Made by a program: the position numbers and the translations under genes. Below, piece after piece: positions 13,617-16,584 of a DNA stretch of 16,584 nucleotides (position 1 is the stretch's first letter; each line of letters opens with the position of its first letter). Source of the DNA: an archaeon (GTDB taxonomy: Archaea; Nanobdellota; Nanobdellia; Woesearchaeales; JAGVOV01). The DNA lies in contig JAGVOV010000053.1 in NCBI GenBank assembly GCA_020052545.1, forward strand, positions 1 through 16,584, read 5' to 3'. Below the pieces are notes generated by a model. The model was not told where the DNA came from and ran no database searches. It saw only the letters and a list, made by a program, of their open reading frames with translations.

Positions 13617-14393
13617 TCATTTCTTCTTGATCTCTTTGGCAAATTCCTCCAATTGGGCATCAAAAATCTCAACAGCCCTCAGGGCAATCTCCTTGACAGA
13701 CAATTGTCCCCATGATTCTATGTAAAAAGCAATCTCATTCTTGTCATATGTTATCTCTGCGCCCGCCTTCTCTGTCAGCTCAAGATTTGCTTCATTGAGC
13801 AGCGCCTTGATCGCATTCGGCTTGTTCAGTGATATTTTGTCAGCCTTGAACTCGGCCTTGTCCTTCTCACAAAGTATTATCTCGTTGCCCTTCTTCAGCT
13901 TCGGCATAAATTTGTAGTAGACATGCGCCGCGCTCCATTTCGCATGCTGCCTTCCCTGGCCCAGGCATGCTGTGGCATCAAACTCGAGCTCTTGGTTCTT
14001 CAAGAGCTTTGCAATCGGCATTTCAGTATATATCGGCTTTACATCCACATCTTTTATCTTCAGTTCTGATGCGTATACTATCCCGGGCCCTTTTGCCTTC
14101 AGGCTCATCTTGACCTGGCATTTCGCGCAGCCTTCTCCTTTGCAGCTACACTCGCTCGGTAGCACATAAGTCTTCAAGTCTGTCTTCAAAGGCAAAAGCC
14201 CGAGCCTGTTGCCTATCATCTCATCATACAATGCAGAGCTGTTCTTCTTCAGTTCCACATCTTCGATTGCGAGCACTGGCACTTCATCTGTCATCATCCT
14301 TCTCATTGTGTTTGCATATGAGACTGGAACATCCTTCCAGATAAAAGCGATTGTGTTCTTGTCCTTGCTCTTGTCAAAAACTTCGATTTGCAT
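13617..14393 (-). CDS. rpoD: RNA polymerase subunit Rpo3 (RpoD)
   Basis: Archaeal homologue of Rpb3/bacterial alpha N-terminal domain, which with Rpo11, Rpo10 and Rpo12 nucleates RNA polymerase assembly. The 258-aa product has the alpha-like motif VSYANTMRRMMTDEVPVLAIEDVELKKNSSALYDEMIGNRLGLLPL (about 24-68), and a Cys cluster C-x-C-x4-C-x2-C (Cys82, 84, 89, 92). This cluster resembles the zinc loop of yeast Rpb3 rather than the ferredoxin-like [4Fe-4S] domain of some archaeal Rpo3. The C-terminal part ends EIALRAVEIFDAQLEEFAKEIKKK. The start MQIEVFDKS (14393) is chosen over a longer frame because it lies 1 nt after the uS11 stop; the longer start would be inside uS11. Confidence 0.96.
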   Translation of the reverse strand: MQIEVFDKSKDKNTIAFIWKDVPVSYANTMRRMMTDEVPVLAIEDVELKKNSSALYDEMIGNRLGLLPLKTDLKTYVLPSECSCKGEGCAKCQVKMSLKAKGPGIVYASELKIKDVDVKPIYTEMPIAKLLKNQELEFDATACLGQGRQHAKWSAAHVYYKFMPKLKKGNEIILCEKDKAEFKADKISLNKPNAIKALLNEANLELTEKAGAEITYDKNEIAFYIESWGQLSVKEIALRAVEIFDAQLEEFAKEIKKK

Positions 14394-14394
14394 T

Positions 14395-14796
14395 TTATAC
14401 TCGCCTTCCTCTCTTTCCGCCCTTCTTTCTGCAGGTGTCATGAGGCACTGGCGTCACATCTTCTATGATGCCGATGCGCAGTCCCATCCTGCTCAATGCT
14501 CTTATCGCTGCCTGCGCTCCTGGTCCTGGGCTATTCGGTCCATTATGTCCACCTGGAGCCTTGATTTTGACATGTATCCCTGAAATCCCTGACTCCATCG
14601 CGATCTCTGCAGCCTTCTTTGCCGCTGTCATCGCTGCTGTCGGGCTGCTTTCCATCCTGTCGCTCTTCACGACCTGTCCACCAGAGCTCAATGATATGGT
14701 CTCTGTTCCGGTTATGTCTGTGATATGGATTATAGTATTGTTGTATGAACTGTATATGTGGGCGATTCCCCATCTAATTGGCTGCCTTTGCTCCAT
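14395..14796 (-). CDS. rps11: Ribosomal protein uS11
   Basis: Small-subunit platform protein. The 133-aa product has [27 protein letters not shown] (about 9-35), [25 protein letters not shown] and the [20 protein letters not shown]...[20 protein letters not shown] end, diagnostic of archaeal S11. Its first 23 nt overlap the end of uS4, which is real because the [13 protein letters not shown] block needs the start at 14796. rpoD follows after 1 nt. Confidence 0.97.
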   Translation of the reverse strand: MEQRQPIRWGIAHIYSSYNNTIIHITDITGTETISLSSGGQVVKSDRMESSPTAAMTAAKKAAEIAMESGISGIHVKIKAPGGHNGPNSPGPGAQAAIRALSRMGLRIGIIEDVTPVPHDTCRKKGGKRGRRV

Positions 14797-15394
14797 CTTT
14801 CCTCACTCTTCTCTTATTGTCCCTTCTGCCGTCTTTCCTTTGGAATTCATCCTTCACTACTTTCTTCACTTCTTTCTTTTCCAGGATTATCCTTTCTGGG
14901 TGCTCGATGCTTGATAATGTTGATTCCTGTTTGAACGTCACCAAAGGAAGCTCTTCAGCCCCTACAAGGTATGAAGGGCTGTCTACTTTCCTTTCGCCTA
15001 TTCTTATATGTCCGTGCGTTATGAATTGCCTTGCCTGTGTCACGCTTCTTGCGAAGCCTTTCTTGTAAACGACCGTCTGCAGCCTTTTCTCCAGCATATC
15101 TCTTAATGTGACTCCCAAGATTTCATCAACGCTTGTGGTCTCTGTGGCAAGCCCGAGCTTCTGCAGCTTCTTTATCTGCTGCGCCCTCTCTTTCTCTGCC
15201 TGCTTTGTGCCGGCAGCGATATTCTTCTTGGCTATTCTTTTGATAGTAGAAAGCTTGCTGGTCATCTTCCAGAGCTCCTTCTTGTTCTTGAAGCCATACT
15301 CCTTCATGAGCACTGACTCTGCTTCAATCCTTTCCTTATTCCAAGGATGCGCAGGTTTGGAAAATTTCTTTCTGTTCTTTTTCGGATCGCCCAA
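14774..15394 (-). CDS. rps4: Ribosomal protein uS4
   Basis: 16S-binding primary assembly protein. The 206-aa product begins [26 protein letters not shown], the archaeal S4 start, and contains the S4 RNA-binding domain (about 103-165) with [46 protein letters not shown] basic charged tail ([19 protein letters not shown]) extends beyond it. It starts 9 nt after uS13 and overlaps uS11 by 23 nt, in the usual archaeal order. Confidence 0.97.
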   Translation of the reverse strand: MGDPKKNRKKFSKPAHPWNKERIEAESVLMKEYGFKNKKELWKMTSKLSTIKRIAKKNIAAGTKQAEKERAQQIKKLQKLGLATETTSVDEILGVTLRDMLEKRLQTVVYKKGFARSVTQARQFITHGHIRIGERKVDSPSYLVGAEELPLVTFKQESTLSSIEHPERIILEKKEVKKVVKDEFQRKDGRRDNKRRVRKDGAKAAN

Positions 15395-15403
15395 TCAATT
15401 CAC

Positions 15404-15898
15404 CTATTTCTTATCTTTGCCTTTATCTGCCGCTGGAGCCGCCACCTTTGTCTTCGTGACGCCCATCACTTTTCCTTTGTTCCTTCTGAAATTTGATTTT
15501 GTCCTCTGGCCGCGCACCGGCTGTCCCAATGAGTGCCTGACTCCTTTGTAGGACTTGATCTTTCTCATTATCTTTATGTCATTGTCAGTGTAGAAATCGA
15601 GGTTGGATGTTATGAGATGCATATCTTCTCCATTCTCGACATCTTTTCTCCTATTCATCATCCATGTAGGAACGTGATATTTTGCCGGGCTCTTTATCAC
15701 ATCATCAAGCTTCGCAACTTCTGCATCAGTCAATGTTCCGGTCTTCTTGGATTTATCGACATTGGCCAGCGTGCAGACCATGCTTGCATACATAGCTCCT
15801 ATACCTTTTATCTTCCTTAGGGCCTGCATTATCGCTTTGCTGCCGTCTAAGTCGGTGTTGACGACCCTTACAATGTGCCTGTATTCTTTCTGTTCCAT
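15404..15898 (-). CDS. rps13: Ribosomal protein uS13
   Basis: First gene of the operon; small-subunit head protein contacting uL5 (bridge B1). The 164-aa product has EYRHIVRVVNTDLDGSKAIMQALRKIKGIG (about 5-34) and the basic C-terminal block SYKGVRHSLGQPVRGQRTKSNFRRNKG. The last 15 or so residues are an Ala/Lys tail. The ATG at 15898 is chosen; a longer frame would start at a TTG within the leader hairpin. The ribosome-binding site is weak. Confidence 0.96.
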   Translation of the reverse strand: MEQKEYRHIVRVVNTDLDGSKAIMQALRKIKGIGAMYASMVCTLANVDKSKKTGTLTDAEVAKLDDVIKSPAKYHVPTWMMNRRKDVENGEDMHLITSNLDFYTDNDIKIMRKIKSYKGVRHSLGQPVRGQRTKSNFRRNKGKVMGVTKTKVAAPAADKGKDKK

Positions 15899-15994
15899 TT
15901 TTGCCACAAATGATGCTAGAAACAAGTTTCTAGCCCTAATGACGCCGATTGACTCGGGCTTAATAGGTTGTGGGAGATTTGTTTCGTTTATAAA
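15899..15994 (-). promoter_or_regulatory. Promoter and structured leader of the ribosomal/RNAP operon
   Basis: A TATA element (palindromic TTTATAAA at 15987-15994) lies about 90 nt upstream of the uS13 ATG, predicting a start near 15962-15966 and a leader of about 65 nt. The leader holds a perfect 9-bp hairpin with a 2-nt loop, GCTAGAAAC (15915-15923) with GTTTCTAGC (15926-15934), 17 nt from the start codon, and a second possible pairing AGCCC (15932-15936) with GGGCT (15955-15959), which competes with the first by overlapping it. Alternative, mutually exclusive leader helices next to the start would suit feedback by a ribosomal protein such as uS4; that is inference. Confidence 0.45.
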
Positions 15995-15997
15995 GCT

Positions 15998-16061
15998 TGT
16001 GCTTCAGCACATGTCAGAAATGCAGGCATTTCTGAGCACCATCGGAAAGCTTTGCTTTCCG
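15998..16061. repeat. Cluster of three tight hairpins
   Basis: Three near-perfect inverted repeats follow one another: 15998-16003 with 16006-16011 (6 bp, 2-nt loop), 16014-16023 with 16026-16035 (TCAGAAATGC/GCATTTCTGA, 10 bp, 2-nt loop), and 16043-16050 with 16054-16061 (CGGAAAGC/GCTTTCCG, 8 bp, 3-nt loop). They lie between the tRNA-His 3' end and the operon TATA box. Their role is unknown. Confidence 0.6.
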
Positions 16062-16101
16062 AGGAGTCACGAGCGTCAGCGAGATTAGTATCTTTTTTCA
16101 T

Positions 16102-16108
16102 AAAAAAA
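16102..16108 (-). terminator. Oligo-T terminator of tRNA-His
   Basis: A run of seven T on the minus strand starts 3 nt after the tRNA 3' end (C73 at 16111, then CC). Oligo-T runs are the usual archaeal terminator. Confidence 0.6.
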
Positions 16109-16110
16109 GG

Positions 16111-16184
16111 GGCGACTACCGAGATTTGAACTCGGACCAAAGGATCCACAGTCCTCTATGCTGCCAGGTTACACTATAGTCGCC
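16111..16184 (-). tRNA. tRNA-His (anticodon GUG)
   Basis: Reading from 16184, the first G is the encoded G(-1) that pairs with C73 (16111). The acceptor GCGACTA pairs with TAGTCGC, the D-stem GTGT with GCAT, and the anticodon stem GAGGA with TCCTT around loop CTGTGGA, placing GTG at 34-36. The T-arm is CCGAG-TTCAAAT-CTCGG. No CCA and no intron. The encoded G(-1) means no post-transcriptional addition is needed. A TATA-like box (16210-16218) overlaps the end of the upstream gene. Confidence 0.95.
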
Positions 16185-16209
16185 AGCAACCTGGAGGGTA
16201 GAAACAGCG

Positions 16210-16218
16210 TTTATATAA
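16210..16218 (-). promoter_or_regulatory. TATA box of tRNA-His
   Basis: TTATATAAA on the minus strand lies about 28 nt upstream of the tRNA 5' end and just beyond the stop codon of the membrane protein gene, the expected spacing for an independent tRNA promoter. Confidence 0.55.
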
Positions 16219-16219
16219 T

Positions 16220-16584
16220 TTATGCTGAATGCTGCCTGAACTTGTTGAAAAGATAAGGCATCATCAAAGCTATGAGATACACAATTGATATCACATAAGG
16301 GTCCTGCTGGATTGTTATCTTAAGTATGGCTGCTGCCCTGCTTGATAATGATTCCATCAGGAAGATGTTCAGCACAGCCACTATGGGAATGAATATCCCA
16401 AGGAAGATGTGATGCTTCTGCTCTAGATGCTCCAAGTCTGTTATTATATGGCTGATGATAAAGCCGAAGAAAAGGCCTATTATCGCAGCCGCAATGAGTG
16501 TCTGTACTTGGGAGAAGAACACCATTATCGGCACAAGTATGATTGTTATGAAGAAAGTAGCTATGGTCAGCAGGAGCAAACTCA
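16220..16584 (-). CDS. Four-helix membrane protein, start at or beyond the window edge
   Basis: About 120 residues are visible, almost all hydrophobic, with four membrane segments: near the start (IATFFITIILVPIMVFF), about 27-47 (LIAAAIIGLFFGFIISHII), about 57-77 (HHIFLGIFIPIVAVLNIFLM) and about 94-112. A charged turn DLEHLEQKHH separates the second and third. No family was recognised. The reading frame continues to the window edge: the last bases read, on the minus strand, as TG then AGT TTG CTC, so an ATG using the base just outside the window is possible (M-S-L-L). The TTG at 16579 is therefore probably not the start. Confidence 0.7.
   Translation of the reverse strand, partial: SLLLLTIATFFITIILVPIMVFFSQVQTLIAAAIIGLFFGFIISHIITDLEHLEQKHHIFLGIFIPIVAVLNIFLMESLSSRAAAILKITIQQDPYVISIVYLIALMMPYLFNKFRQHSA

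Noticed and set aside
13490..13672. N-terminal extension of eL18 to 13672
   Set aside because: It would translate through tRNA-Leu and into the rpoD end; the family N-terminus begins at 13489.
14543..14773. 76-codon minus-strand frame in uS11
   Set aside because: Alternate frame of a highly conserved ribosomal gene; product is low-complexity and charged.
16111..16185. tRNA-His lacking an encoded G(-1)
   Set aside because: This came from setting the acceptor one base off; with GCGACTA/TAGTCGC as the 7-bp stem, U8 and G10 fall in place and G(-1) pairs with C73.
1..16584. CRISPR array or insertion sequence
   Set aside because: No regularly spaced repeats, transposase frame or terminal inverted repeats were seen on either strand.

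Overview
The window is a piece of an archaeal chromosome. The evidence is an archaeal ribosomal-protein/RNA-polymerase operon (uS13-uS4-uS11-Rpo3-tRNA-Leu-eL18-uL13-uS9-Rpo10), archaeal DnaG, archaeal/eukaryotic-type TrpRS, a presenilin-like A22 protease, a COG1325-type exosome-associated protein, a 7S SRP RNA, and TATA-box promoters that often sit about 25 nt before a start codon, implying leaderless mRNAs. A bacterial-type LeuRS and many short, compact genes fit a DPANN lineage (Woesearchaeota/Pacearchaeota-like), but that placement is inference.

Layout. 1-589 (-): 5' part of dnaG, cut by the window edge. 590-969: no protein gene, but densely self-complementary; a possible unassigned structured RNA lies at about 745-905. 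970-3517 (-): a lipoprotein, a two-helix membrane peptide, TrpRS and the COG1325-type protein. 3570-5154 (+): A22 protease, tRNA-Val(UAC), cytidine deaminase. 5151-5945 (-): an unrecognised 264-aa protein. About 6022-6297 (+): SRP RNA. 6300-10246 (-): NAD kinase and LeuRS, overlapping by 4 nt. 10291-12090: a divergent, AT-rich accessory cassette of a small winged-helix regulator and a DNA methyltransferase fused to an Mrr-like nuclease domain, around a repeat-bearing bidirectional promoter. 12126-15898 (-): the translation/transcription operon. 15899-16110: operon leader and promoter plus a cluster of tight hairpins. 16111-16184 (-): tRNA-His. 16220-end (-): a membrane protein cut by the window edge.

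Most of the window is housekeeping: tRNA charging (TrpRS, LeuRS), tRNAs, ribosome, RNA polymerase, SRP, nucleotide and NADP supply. Three things stand out. First, the LeuRS carries a complete RBBP9/YdeN-like serine-hydrolase domain, with Ser, Asp and His candidates present, inserted in frame at the start of its CP1 editing domain. Second, the tRNA-Leu(GAG) gene inside the ribosomal operon has a 15-nt intron in its T-loop, with a bulge-helix-bulge that can be drawn base by base. Third, the methyltransferase-nuclease cassette looks horizontally acquired: its methyltransferase core is only about 20-33% GC in hand-counted blocks against about 45-57% in blocks of leuS, and perfect 13-bp repeats flank its shared TATA box. 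No CRISPR array, insertion sequence or replication origin was seen.
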